Shown here: positions 1 to 7,088 of the stretch, piece after piece
Layout of the letters: every line of letters starts with the position of its first letter
Position numbering within the stretch: position 1 is the first letter of the stretch
Translations under genes and position numbers: made by a program
NCBI GenBank assembly: GCA_900545495.1
Contig: UQZJ01000025.1
Location: 1 to 14,991 of the forward strand
DNA length: 14,991 nt
Direction: 5' to 3'
Origin: an uncultured Eubacteriales bacterium
Lineage (GTDB): Bacteria > Bacillota > Clostridia > Oscillospirales > Oscillospiraceae
The notes under the pieces: generated by a model
Told to the model about the DNA's origin: nothing
The model's input: only the letters and a program-made list of their open reading frames with translations
The model's database searches: none

Positions 1-25
1 AAATCAATCTGACGGGGGTATCAGG

Positions 26-262
26 ATGGACGGACAAGAAAAGCTGCTGGACTATGAAACAATCAAAGCCGCCGTTGCCGGTGAGAAGTGGGCCACAGAA
101 AAGGTGCTGGCCCACTATGCGGACTACATCGACGAGCTTTCCACGGTGGAGATCAGGCAGCCGGGCGGCAAAGTGAAAAAAGTCATTGACGAGGATATGC
201 GGCAGCACATTTCCTTAAAGCTGCTGGAAGCGTTGCCGAGCTTCCCGCTGGAACAAGAATAA
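26..262 (+). CDS. Small helix-turn-helix protein of a conjugative transposon
   Basis: A 78-residue protein resembling the short helix-turn-helix proteins (HTH_16 type) found beside the recombinase or sigma-like genes of Tn916/Tn1549-type elements. The family pattern is visible: an N-terminal 'LLDYETIKAAVAGEKWATEKVL' type helix pair (residues 7-28), then a tyrosine/aspartate-rich turn 'HYADYIDEL' and a C-terminal 'DEDMRQHISLKLLEALPSF' helix. The role in these elements is thought to be regulatory, but the target is unknown. The ATG follows a G-rich ribosome site (GGGGG around 15-19). Its upstream neighbours lie outside the window. Downstream are two ICE hairpins and converging ICE genes, so it is part of the same element remnant. 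It appears intact. Confidence 0.72.
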   Translation: MDGQEKLLDYETIKAAVAGEKWATEKVLAHYADYIDELSTVEIRQPGGKVKKVIDEDMRQHISLKLLEALPSFPLEQE

Positions 263-267
263 CGATC

Positions 268-361
268 AAGAGGGCTGCACCCTCTTACGCCGCTTTGCGG
301 CTATCACCTGCACACCCCCGAAACAGATACACCCGCTGCGCGTCTGTACCTGTTTCGGGGG
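268..361. repeat. Tandem hairpins in ICE intergenic DNA
   Basis: Two inverted repeats follow the small HTH gene. AAGAGGG (268-274) pairs with CCCTCTT (280-286) around a 5-nt loop, and CCCCCGAAACAG (315-326) pairs with CTGTTTCGGGGG (350-361), with a further ACAGA/TCTGT pairing inside the arm. The first is followed by little T-rich sequence and the second by none, so neither is a classical terminator on the plus strand. The segment 263-559 holds no convincing gene. The role is unknown: an mRNA structure, or a protein-binding site of the element, is possible. Confidence 0.55.
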
Positions 362-502
362 CTAATAATGACTGTAACCTACGCCTTTCGGGGCTGATAA
401 CCGCCAGTTTCAAGGCTTCTCCCGCACGTTTGCAGAGGTGGGCGAATACTTTATCCTATCCCCGTCAATACTGGGTTCTAAATGCGTAGGAACAGGCAAA
501 AA

Positions 503-551
503 GAAAAGACGCCGGACGCAAGCGGCCACATGGCCGCCGCGCCCGGCGTCT
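503..551 (-). terminator. Rho-independent terminator for the minus-strand ICE genes
   Basis: GACGCCGG at 508-515 pairs with CCGGCGTC at 543-550, enclosing a second stem (GCGGCCA / TGGCCGC). Read on the minus strand, the hairpin is followed by a T-rich tract (complement of AAAAAGAAAA at 499-508). It lies immediately downstream of the TnpW-like gene, so it ends transcription of that gene and its upstream partner. Confidence 0.8.
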
Positions 552-559
552 GCTGTTAT

Positions 560-769
560 TTATTCGTTCTCGTCTGTGAAATAGAATTTCTGGCTGTCAT
601 AGTCAGAATCCGTCATACGTTTCAGCTTGGAAAGGGTCTGCTGGGCCAGCGTCCACATATCCCCGTCCATACCCGGCATGGCTGCGGTGATCTTGCCTAT
701 CGTCCTGCGTCGGTCTGCGTTGTGGTACATACAGATCAAATTTTCTTCTTCCACGGTAAAGTGCATCAT
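560..769 (-). CDS. TnpW-like transposon-transfer assisting protein
   Basis: A 69-residue protein with the pattern of the 'transposon-transfer assisting' (TnpW) family: an N-terminal 'FTVEEENLICMYH' segment at residues 4-16, a central 'RRTIGKITAAMPGMDGD' region and a C-terminal 'LSKLKRMTDSDYDSQKFYF' segment. These proteins are found in clostridial conjugative transposons; the molecular role is poorly defined. The gene starts a few bases after the stop of the upstream minus-strand gene (773-775), so the two are co-transcribed, and a strong terminator follows. Two adjacent ATG codons (767-769 and 764-766) are possible. The AGGA motif fits the second better by spacing, so the real protein may be one residue shorter. 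Confidence 0.72.
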   Translation of the reverse strand: MMHFTVEEENLICMYHNADRRRTIGKITAAMPGMDGDMWTLAQQTLSKLKRMTDSDYDSQKFYFTDENE

Positions 770-772
770 TCC

Positions 773-1380
773 TCATACCGCCAATTCATTTTTCTTGGTT
801 CTGGCCGCCGCCTTTTTCGGGCTGGTGGCCTGTTTGCTGTCGGCAAGCTGCTTGCGGATAGATGGCCGGGGCTTGCGAATACTCACATCACGGCGCTCAT
901 CTTTGTTAATCATGGCATATACCCCGTGTCGGTCTTTTATGCTGGTAAAGCACAGGGACTTATAGGGCAGCATGGCAAAGAGCCGGTCATTGTCCTTGGT
1001 GGAAGCCAGTGCGTCAAAGTGCGGTGAGATCTCCACCATAAAATGTGTCTTGTTGGGGCTGTTGAGCGCGGACAGATCTTTCAGTTTATCCACGATGCGC
1101 CGGGCCTCGGTTTCAATCCGGCTGTCATGCAAAGCCGTAACGTGGGCTTTGAAGTCGCCAGGGACGGCTCGCCCCCGGCTGTGCTGCTCCTGCCGTAAAG
1201 CCTCCTGCAGCACAGCCGGGTCATGGGGCTGGGCCTCATACCGCAGGAAATTTCCCAACACCCGGTCAGGGCTTCCGTCAAAATACTGGCCATCCGGGAT
1301 GTCACGGGTTCCATGCTCATAAAAGAGCCGGTTCACGCTCACCGGCTGGGAGGCTTCAACGACGTGCCGGAAATGCTGCT
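773..1380 (-). pseudogene. 5'-truncated ICE gene (C-terminal fragment)
   Basis: The open frame gives about 190 residues from a GTG at 1342. The frame stays open upstream through 'QQHFRHVVEASQPVSVNR' to about 1380, where plus-strand ABC-transporter coding sequence begins, so the original start is gone. The visible protein has 'DGQYFDGSPDRVLGNFLRYE', then 'PHFDALASTKDNDRLFAMLPYK', and ends in a basic tail 'RKPRPSIRKQL...PKKAAARTKKNEL'. Such tails are common at the C-termini of large accessory proteins of Tn1549-type ICEs. I cannot name the family with certainty. Its close linkage to the TnpW-like gene supports ICE origin. It is probably a non-functional remnant, although a shortened product from the GTG cannot be excluded. 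Confidence 0.6.
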
Positions 1381-1821
1381 GATATCCGGCTGGGCCGGGG
1401 CGATGCCGCTGATGAGGAAGTTATGGCTGCGGCCAGAGCTGCCCAATGCGAGGAATTTATCCAGCGTCTCCCTCAAGGGTATCAGACGAACATCGGGGAA
1501 AACGGCAGCGCCCTGTCCGGTGGCGAGCGTCAGCGCATTTCGATTGCCCGCGCCCTGTTGAAAAATGCTCCCATTGTCCTGCTTGATGAAGCAACTGCTT
1601 CTATGGATGCCGAGAGTGAAACACTGATACAGGATGCCTTGTCGGTACTGCTGAAGGATAAGACGGTCATGGTGATTGCCCATCGCATGAGGACAGTGGC
1701 AAATGCTGATAAGATCGTGGTTCTGGACGACGGCAAGGTCAGTGAGATGGGTACACCTGCTGAACTGATGAAAAAGGGCGGTCTATATGCACACCTTGTT
1801 GAATTACAGCAAGGAAAATAG
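1381..1821 (+). pseudogene. C-terminal fragment of ABC exporter ATP-binding domain
   Basis: From codon 1381 the frame reads 'DIRLGRGDAADEEVMAAAR', the segment typical of type-IV (MsbA-like) ABC exporters just before the signature. It continues with the signature LSGGERQR, the Walker B strand IVLLDEAT, the D-loop and the H-loop histidine in 'VMVIAHRM', and ends normally with 'AHLVELQQGK'. The transmembrane domain, Walker A and Q-loop are missing, so about three quarters of a ~580-residue exporter is lost. An internal ATG at 1423 would give 132 residues but cannot form a working ATPase. The upstream junction abuts a truncated minus-strand ICE gene. Pairs of ABC exporters followed by an MptD-type ECF S component are known ICE cargo, and such a gene fragment follows here. 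Confidence 0.85.
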
Positions 1822-1833
1822 AAAGGAAATCTT

Positions 1834-1953
1834 ATGGAACAACACTGGAAGTTAAAAGATTTAGGTCTGACAATCGTATTTTCCGTTATTTACTTTGCTG
1901 TGGTTTTGGCAGCTACGATTATGGGCGGAAATATTCTACACCCCAAAAAGTGA
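1834..1953 (+). pseudogene. N-terminal stub of MptD-like ECF transporter S component
   Basis: ATG at 1834, after a GAAAGGAAAT ribosome site and 12 bp downstream of the ABC fragment, opens a 39-codon frame. It begins 'MEQHWKLKDLGLTIVFSVIY' and then enters a hydrophobic helix 'FAVVLAATIMGG'. This looks like the start and first membrane helix of an MptD-family putative ECF substrate-binding (S) component, which is normally ~190 residues. After about residue 34 the sequence changes to the interior of an IS110 transposase and the frame stops at 1951-1953. It is therefore a stub destroyed by the insertion or a later deletion. The order ABC exporter then MptD matches cargo of CTn5-like elements (family knowledge); the substrate is unknown. 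Confidence 0.65.
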
Positions 1954-2576
1954 AAAATGCAAATCTCAGGAAACTGACGGATCTCCTTATGGAAAGCAGC
2001 AACGGACATTTTGGCGAGTGGAAGGCCCATCAACTGAAAGAGGCCGCCTGCAGCAGCTTTGGGATCGATGATAGCGGCGGCGTGTATTCCACGTTGCTTG
2101 GGATGTTCCTTGAGCAGATCCTGTCTTTAACTGCACAGGCAGATTCTCTGGAAAAACAGATATCCGTATTCTTCCAAGAGTTTAATAACCCTTTAACCTC
2201 TATACCGGGAGTTGGGACTGTTCTCGCCGCAACAATTTTAAGCGAGATCGGTGACATTACTCGCTTTTCTTCTGCCGATAAGCTATTGGCTTACGCAGGA
2301 CTTGATCCATCCGTGAAGCAGTCCGGCGAATTTAAGAGCAACCAGAATCGTATGTCCAAGCGGGGATCTCCTTATTTACGTCGTGCCATTTGGTTGGCGT
2401 CCACGGTAGCAGTTCATCGTGATCCGATGTTTCAAACCTATTACGAAAAGAAAATATCCGAAGGTCTGCATTACATGAATGTGATTGGTCATGTCAGCAG
2501 AAAGATGACCGCTGTGATCTTCGCTGTCCTCCGGGATGGACAACCGTACCAACCCATTTTGCAATCTGCCGGTTAA
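1941..2576 (+). pseudogene. IS110-family transposase, N-terminal half missing
   Basis: About 210 residues match the C-terminal part of IS110 transposases. They include a central coiled region, the helix-hairpin-helix-like 'LTSIPGVGTVLAATILSEIG', and the Transposase_20 block 'LLAYAGLDPSVKQSG...NRMSKRGSPYLRRA', whose serine in KRGSP is the expected catalytic serine. It ends 'VFAVLRDGQPYQPI'-like and stops at 2574. The N-terminal RuvC-like DEDD domain (~200 residues) is absent; the frame simply emerges from the MptD-like stub near 1941. The apparent GTG start at 1950 is thus an artefact. The 5' flank, where IS110-group elements encode their bridge RNA, is also gone, so the element cannot move by itself. 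Confidence 0.85.
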
Positions 2577-2939
2577 CCGAGCTGCATCATTTTCATCCGG
2601 CCCGCAAAGGGTCTGGTTCTTTGCGCCCTTTTCCGATATACCCCTTATACACACAAACTGTAATTTTATCCCTTGACAAACCCATAGCCGACTGCTTTCT
2701 TTTTCGTCCTTGGAAAAGCTGCGAAAGGCGCAGGAAACGCAGTCATACCAACGTTTCCAACACATTGGTCACACGGACTTCGACGTCTCTGGCACGAACG
2801 GCTCATATTCGCTTTCGCGGATGAAATCGGGTACACACTCGCCTCTGCTTAAGGAATCGCACACAGCGGCTCACAGGGGCAAACAAGCCAGATAGAAGAC
2901 GGCTTACAACACGGGCAAATTGTTGTTCACACGGTGATT
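2577..2939. other. Gene-free segment after the IS110 remnant
   Basis: No convincing gene. The first ~110 bp are probably the right end of the IS110 element. CGCAAAG (2603-2609) and CTTTGCG (2619-2625) form a hairpin followed by CCCTTTT, and a TTGACAAACCCATAG stretch lies at about 2673-2687. Short open frames here have no strong ribosome site and no recognisable protein pattern. The rest (2700-2939) is unexplained DNA, possibly decayed flank. Confidence 0.5.
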
Positions 2940-2981
2940 CAACCAACGGTTTGTTGCTTTTTATAGGCAAAGCGCTACAAT
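2940..2981 (+). promoter_or_regulatory. Promoter and candidate operator of the XRE-transporter operon
   Basis: A near-perfect 17-bp palindrome CAACCAACGGTTTGTTG lies at 2940-2956 (7 of 8 arm positions pair). It overlaps a putative -35 (TTGCTT, 2954-2959), which is 16 bp from a good -10 (TACAAT, 2976-2981). A repressor bound here would block the polymerase. The first gene of the operon is an XRE regulator, so autoregulation is the natural inference. Confidence 0.5.
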
Positions 2982-2999
2982 AAAGGCGAGGTGAATGCC

Positions 3000-4025
3000 A
3001 TGGATCAAAAAGCATTCGGTGCATTTATTGCCGAATTACGCAGAGCGGAAAAGCTGACACAGCGGCAGGTGGCCGACAAGCTGCATGTGACGGATCGGGC
3101 CGTCAGCAAATGGGAGCGCGGGCTCAGTTATCCCGATGTGACCCTATTGGAGCCGTTGGCGGATGCGCTGGGGATCGGCGTAGGGGAGCTGCTGACCTGC
3201 CGGCGGCGGGAGCCTGACGGGGCCGAGCCGGAAATGCCCGCCCTCCACTCGGTGCTGACCATCACGCAGGAGGAAAAGCGCCTTCGCACCCGCCGGACAC
3301 GGATCATCGCCATAGCCGCAGCCGCAGCTGCGGTGGTACTTGCGGTATTGACCACGATGCAGCACAACGGCGCACTGTTGTACCGGCAGCCTACCACTGC
3401 GCCCAACGGCAGCATCACTTTGACCGTGTACCGGGATCGGCTTTTAGGCGGTCAGTTCCAGATCACATCCGACCAGCCTCTATATATAGAGGGCATCCGG
3501 TGCGATCACTGTGGCCAGCGACAGGCTCGGTGGCTGCGCCAGCTTCCGCTGGATGACAGGCTCTCCGCTGTCGACGCGCTGCTGTGGTCTGCGGACAGCC
3601 GCTATCTGCTGCTGTGCGGCACCACCGGATACCGCCCCGCCCCGGCACACCTGTTTCTTTGGGATTTCGGCCAACACGGAGAGGATACGCCCATCCGCGA
3701 AAGAGAGAACATTCACCTTTCCATCCTACAGCAGCTGTCCGGCTACGATGCCTACTATACATACACGGCAGCGGATGAGCCGCTGCCCGCTGCGCCGCCG
3801 GAGCCGATGCTGCCCGCTTTGCCCGGAAATGGCTGGCTGCCGGAGGTCACTCTGTCGGATGCCCGTTGGGTCGGCGGCAGCCATCAGCTTACGATGAACT
3901 ATACCTATGACGGCACGGATGATCTGCGCCACTGCGGCGAGCTGCAGTATGATGCGGATACGGATACGGTACTGTCGGTAACGGAGACAGCCGCAGCGGA
4001 TCGTGCAAAAGGACTTACATCATGA
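3000..4025 (+). CDS. Membrane-anchored XRE-family transcriptional regulator
   Basis: A 341-residue protein. Residues 5-66 form a classical XRE/Cro helix-turn-helix ('LTQRQVADKLHVTDRAVSKW'). Residues ~101-120 are one strongly hydrophobic helix preceded by arginines (RTRRTR), and residues 121-341 are a predicted extracytoplasmic domain. That domain includes a 'WSADSRYLLLCG' segment resembling a beta-propeller (PD40-like) blade and a C-H-C pair (CDHCGQ). I chose ATG 3000 over GTG 2991 because AGGCGAGG sits about 8 bp upstream of it, and because MDQKAFGAFI is a usual family start. The gene overlaps the next by 4 bp (ATGA), so regulator and transporter are co-translated. One-component membrane sensors of this kind are inferred to read an external signal; the ligand is unknown. 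Confidence 0.82.
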   Translation: MDQKAFGAFIAELRRAEKLTQRQVADKLHVTDRAVSKWERGLSYPDVTLLEPLADALGIGVGELLTCRRREPDGAEPEMPALHSVLTITQEEKRLRTRRTRIIAIAAAAAAVVLAVLTTMQHNGALLYRQPTTAPNGSITLTVYRDRLLGGQFQITSDQPLYIEGIRCDHCGQRQARWLRQLPLDDRLSAVDALLWSADSRYLLLCGTTGYRPAPAHLFLWDFGQHGEDTPIRERENIHLSILQQLSGYDAYYTYTAADEPLPAAPPEPMLPALPGNGWLPEVTLSDARWVGGSHQLTMNYTYDGTDDLRHCGELQYDADTDTVLSVTETAAADRAKGLTS

Positions 4026-5197
4026 AGAAGCACTTCGTATGCATCCTGATGCTGCTGTGTGCCTTGCTGTGCGGCTGCAGCGGCAGAGATGATACGTCTC
4101 AAAGCACGCTCCGTATTGCAGCCGCCTTCCGCTCGGAGGAGCTGGATGCACTGGCCGCGCAGTTTGAGGCACTCCATGGAGACTGCACGGTTGTGGTGGA
4201 CTACTATCCAGACAACGCCTACGACCGGCTGTGTACGGAGATCATGGCAGGAGATGGGCCGGATGTGCTGAACCTGTACGGACTGTCGCTTCCCTTGGAC
4301 TCGCCCTATTTGGAGGATCTCTACGGGTATATCGACGCCGACGAGGAGCTGCACAGGGAGGATTTTGTACCTGCCGTGCTGTCCTCTCTGGAGGTCGGCG
4401 GTGCGCTGCGCTCCCTTCCTGCCACCTATGAGGTGGTGACGTTGAGCGCAAGGACATCCGATGTAGGTACCGGTACAAGCTGGACTTTTGAGGAGATGTG
4501 CGATGCTTTGACGCAGCGCCCGCAGTGTCGCCTGCTGCCGGAATACTGGGTACAAACGGAATTTCTGCGCTGGATCGCCGCCATCAGCATCGGTCAGTTC
4601 ATTGACTGGGAGCACCACACCGCCAATTACAGCAGTGCGGCGTTTCAGGAGCAGCTTCAATTCTGCGCTCTGCTGCCGGAGACAGCGGCGCGCCCGGCAA
4701 ACCACGACCCGGAAAGCTGTCTCACCCACTTTGATGTTGTGCAGAACGGCGCCGGTCTCCAACAGCTGTCGAACCTTTGGGGGGAGCCGTTTACCTTTAT
4801 CGGCTTCCCGACAGAAAGCGGCAGCGGCAGCTTTTTTGAATGCACCACACTGCATCTGGGCATTTCCGCCAACAGTCAGAAAAAGTCGCTGGCGTGGGAG
4901 TTTGTGAAGCTGGCTGTAAGTCAGGAGACCCAGCAGCAGCTATCTCGGCGGATGTATATGCCCGTGCGAAGGGACGTCATGGAGGCGCAGGTAAAAGCAG
5001 CGGCCTCCGATGAGGCGGTACAGCGGCAATATTTTCAGCTGGTGTCCCAGCCCCTGGTTTTTATCGGGTACAACGCGGATGTAGCGGAAATTATCTTAGA
5101 AGAGGGAACCGCCTGTTTTGACGGCAAGCGCACGGTGGAGGAGGCCGCGGAGCGCATCCAGAACCGGGTGACGTTGTATCTCTCGGAGATTGAATAG
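4022..5197 (+). CDS. ABC transporter solute-binding lipoprotein (family 1, sugar type)
   Basis: A 391-residue extracellular binding protein. Residues 1-19 are a lipoprotein signal peptide (KKH, hydrophobic core, lipobox L-C-G-C with Cys19). The mature N-terminus 'TLRIAAAFRSEELDALAAQFEA' and the 'IMAGDGPDVLNLYG' segment are the usual first strand and the 'GxGPDV' signature of family 1 (carbohydrate) binding proteins; 'SLAWEFVKLAVSQETQQQLS' near residue 285 is the conserved C-terminal helix pair. The length is near the family norm of 400-440. It captures a solute, probably a sugar or oligosaccharide, outside the membrane for the two permeases that follow. The ATG overlaps the stop of the regulator gene. 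No sugar-metabolism gene is nearby to indicate the substrate. Confidence 0.88.
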   Translation: MKKHFVCILMLLCALLCGCSGRDDTSQSTLRIAAAFRSEELDALAAQFEALHGDCTVVVDYYPDNAYDRLCTEIMAGDGPDVLNLYGLSLPLDSPYLEDLYGYIDADEELHREDFVPAVLSSLEVGGALRSLPATYEVVTLSARTSDVGTGTSWTFEEMCDALTQRPQCRLLPEYWVQTEFLRWIAAISIGQFIDWEHHTANYSSAAFQEQLQFCALLPETAARPANHDPESCLTHFDVVQNGAGLQQLSNLWGEPFTFIGFPTESGSGSFFECTTLHLGISANSQKKSLAWEFVKLAVSQETQQQLSRRMYMPVRRDVMEAQVKAAASDEAVQRQYFQLVSQPLVFIGYNADVAEIILEEGTACFDGKRTVEEAAERIQNRVTLYLSEIE

Positions 5198-5206
5198 GAG
5201 GCCGCT

Positions 5207-5965
5207 ATGCAGGGATATCATTTCCAAAAATCTCTCCCCTATCTGCTCCCCAGCGGCACAGGAACGACTCTGCTTTACACAGCACCATTCCTCGTGATGC
5301 TGCTTTATGCCTTCTCCGGCGGCGGTGGACTGGCGGCGCTGTGCGGCAACCACGCCTTTACGGTGGGTGCGCGGAACACGGCTGTCTATCTGTTTTGCGG
5401 CATCGGCGCTGCGCTGTTGTTGGGCATGTGGGTCGCGCTGGCGCTGCGTCCCCGGAGCCTTTCCGTAAAGCTGGCGCTGCTGGCGCCGCTGATGCTCCCC
5501 TCCGCCGCCGTGGCGATGCTCTGGCGGACACTGATCCCGTGGGAGAGCCTGTGGGTGCTGATCCTGCTGCTGGTCTGGAAGGTCACCGGCGTCAACGCCG
5601 TGCTGTTTACCGCCGCCCACAATAAGATCCCCAGTGAGGTCATCGAGAGCGGCCAACTGGACGGGGCTGGCGGCTTGAGGCTGTTCCTCCGCGTCAAGTG
5701 GCCGTATCTGGTCAGCAGCGTGTTCTTTGCCGCACTGATCGACCTGGTTTTCGCATGGCGCACCTTCCGGGAGGTCTACCTTTTGACGGGGGACTATCCC
5801 CACGACAGCCTTTATCTCATCCAGCACTACTTGATGCATATGTTCCGCCGCCTGCAATATGGCAGGCTGGCTACCGCATCCATCGTGGTGGTCGTGGCGG
5901 TAGTCGTCATAACGGGGTTGATGTTTCTGCTGACCAACGCACAGGGAAGGGATGTGGAAGCATGA
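5207..5965 (+). CDS. Sugar-type ABC transporter permease (MalF/UgpA-like)
   Basis: A 252-residue inner-membrane permease with about six hydrophobic helices (roughly residues 21-38, 58-80, 88-109, 114-136, 167-188, 222-243). The cytoplasmic EAA loop, which docks onto the ATPase, is at 144-166: 'EVIESGQLDGAGGLRLFLRV' then KWP, with the conserved glycine in place. It is shorter than typical MalF/UgpA proteins (~290 residues), mainly at the N-terminus. The ATG is preceded by AGGAGG, 9 bp after the binding-protein gene, and its end overlaps the next permease by 4 bp. It should form the heterodimeric pore with that permease. The ATPase is not encoded in the operon. Confidence 0.88.
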   Translation: MQGYHFQKSLPYLLPSGTGTTLLYTAPFLVMLLYAFSGGGGLAALCGNHAFTVGARNTAVYLFCGIGAALLLGMWVALALRPRSLSVKLALLAPLMLPSAAVAMLWRTLIPWESLWVLILLLVWKVTGVNAVLFTAAHNKIPSEVIESGQLDGAGGLRLFLRVKWPYLVSSVFFAALIDLVFAWRTFREVYLLTGDYPHDSLYLIQHYLMHMFRRLQYGRLATASIVVVVAVVVITGLMFLLTNAQGRDVEA

Positions 5966-6681
5966 AGACACTGGCGAAAGCGCTCCTTGTTCTCCTTGCC
6001 CTTCTGCCGGTGGGTATATTGCTTTGGCTGGCCGTCCCCCAGCTTTCGTTATTATGGGGCGACCGCGCCTACTGGCGGGGCTACGCCGTCTCGCTGGGAC
6101 TGACAGCGGTCATCCTGCTTTTCCAGTTGGCGGTGGCGCTGCCGGCGGCCTATGGCTTGGCCCGCTGGCGAGGACGACTGCGAGATGCCGCATACCTGCT
6201 GTACTGTCTGCTGACGCTGCTTCCGGTACAGGTGATGCTGCTGCCCAACTACCTGGTGTGCCGTGTGTTAGGGCTGCTGAACACCCAACTTGCCATTGTG
6301 CTGCTGGGGGTATTCTCTCTGCTGTCAGTTTTCCTGTTGGCTCGCGCTATGCAGCGCATCGGCGTGGAGCAGAGCGAGGCTGCCTCGCTGGACGGGGCCG
6401 GAGCATGGACGATTTTTCGCCGCATCTATCTGCCGCAGGTAAGGGACACCGCCCATATTGCCGCGGGACTGGCATTTCTGGATCAATGGAGCATGGTGGA
6501 GCTGCCGCTGGTGCTGCTGTCAGATGAAAGCAAGCTGCCGCTGTCCATCCTCCTGACCCGCACCGCTTTCGCCACTCCCCATGCCGGTGCCGCCTTATAT
6601 CTGCTGCCAGCGGCGGTTGCGGTTGCGGTCGCGGCCATATGCGTGCGGGGCAAGTGTAAGTGGGATATCGGTATTCTTTGA
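5962..6681 (+). CDS. Sugar-type ABC transporter permease (MalG/UgpE-like)
   Basis: A 239-residue membrane protein with six predicted helices (about 5-25, 43-65, 78-97, 105-128, 163-185, 211-229). The EAA loop is at 139-159: 'EAASLDGAGAWTIFRRIYLP', close to consensus. The start at 5962 is set by the ATGA overlap with the preceding permease; the open frame continues upstream, but that part is a shadow of the first permease. As with its partner, it is shorter than family average (~275). It completes the translocation pore. No ATP-binding protein follows, so a shared MsmX-type ATPase encoded elsewhere is the likely energiser (inference from related clostridial and Bacillus systems). No clear terminator follows the stop. 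Confidence 0.87.
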   Translation: MKTLAKALLVLLALLPVGILLWLAVPQLSLLWGDRAYWRGYAVSLGLTAVILLFQLAVALPAAYGLARWRGRLRDAAYLLYCLLTLLPVQVMLLPNYLVCRVLGLLNTQLAIVLLGVFSLLSVFLLARAMQRIGVEQSEAASLDGAGAWTIFRRIYLPQVRDTAHIAAGLAFLDQWSMVELPLVLLSDESKLPLSILLTRTAFATPHAGAALYLLPAAVAVAVAAICVRGKCKWDIGIL

Positions 6682-7040
6682 TTACAGCATGGTCATTTTT
6701 GTGCCATCACACGACACGCCTCAAACGTGGAATCAATAAGGCCGCAGCGGGTGGATGCAGAGTCCTCTGCAAATCCGTCATACGTTCTTTCAAATGGGAA
6801 CTGTTATCTACAGATCATACCACATCGTTCTCGGTTTCAGGAAAATCTTCTTTTTTTTCTCGCACTTTATGGTACGGTTCTATCGACATTCCCTCTGTTG
6901 GGATACTTTGGTGAATAACATTCCCGCTTTGAAAACCGCCTGTGAGGAAATTTTGACCCACTTTTGACCCAGAACGGAACCGGAGCAGGCAGGGCTGGAC
7001 GAAAACAATGGAAGATCCTCCGAGCGAGCGGCGGTAAAAA
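6682..7040. other. Gene-free segment before the tRNA fragment
   Basis: No convincing gene on either strand. Open frames crossing this stretch also cross a tRNA fragment and have no family pattern. Visible structure: TTTTGACCCA occurs twice in tandem (6951-6960 and 6962-6971, period 11 bp). The base composition is more AT-rich than the flanking operons, consistent with foreign or decayed DNA at an integration scar. Confidence 0.5.
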
Positions 7041-7075
7041 GCACAAATCGGAGCCGAAATGGCTCCGATTTGTGC
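7041..7075. repeat. Perfect 15-bp inverted repeat
   Basis: GCACAAATCGGAGCC (7041-7055) and GGCTCCGATTTGTGC (7061-7075) are exact complements around the loop GAAAT. A run of five A precedes it and TTGAG follows, so on the minus strand it is a hairpin followed by TTTTTA and could terminate transcription there. It sits 14 bp left of the tRNA fragment. Confidence 0.8.
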
Positions 7076-7088
7076 TTGAGACAACCTA

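Noticed and set aside
482..1027. Plus-strand open frame across the TnpW-like and truncated ICE genes
   Set aside because: It crosses the terminator hairpin and is antisense to two genes with recognisable or ICE-like patterns.
2710..2895. Small open frame of 61 codons downstream of the IS110 remnant
   Set aside because: No ribosome site, no hydrophobic or domain pattern, and overlapping equally long frames in other phases.
3905..4855. Minus-strand open frame opposite the binding-protein gene
   Set aside because: Shadow of an unambiguous lipoprotein gene; no domain pattern.
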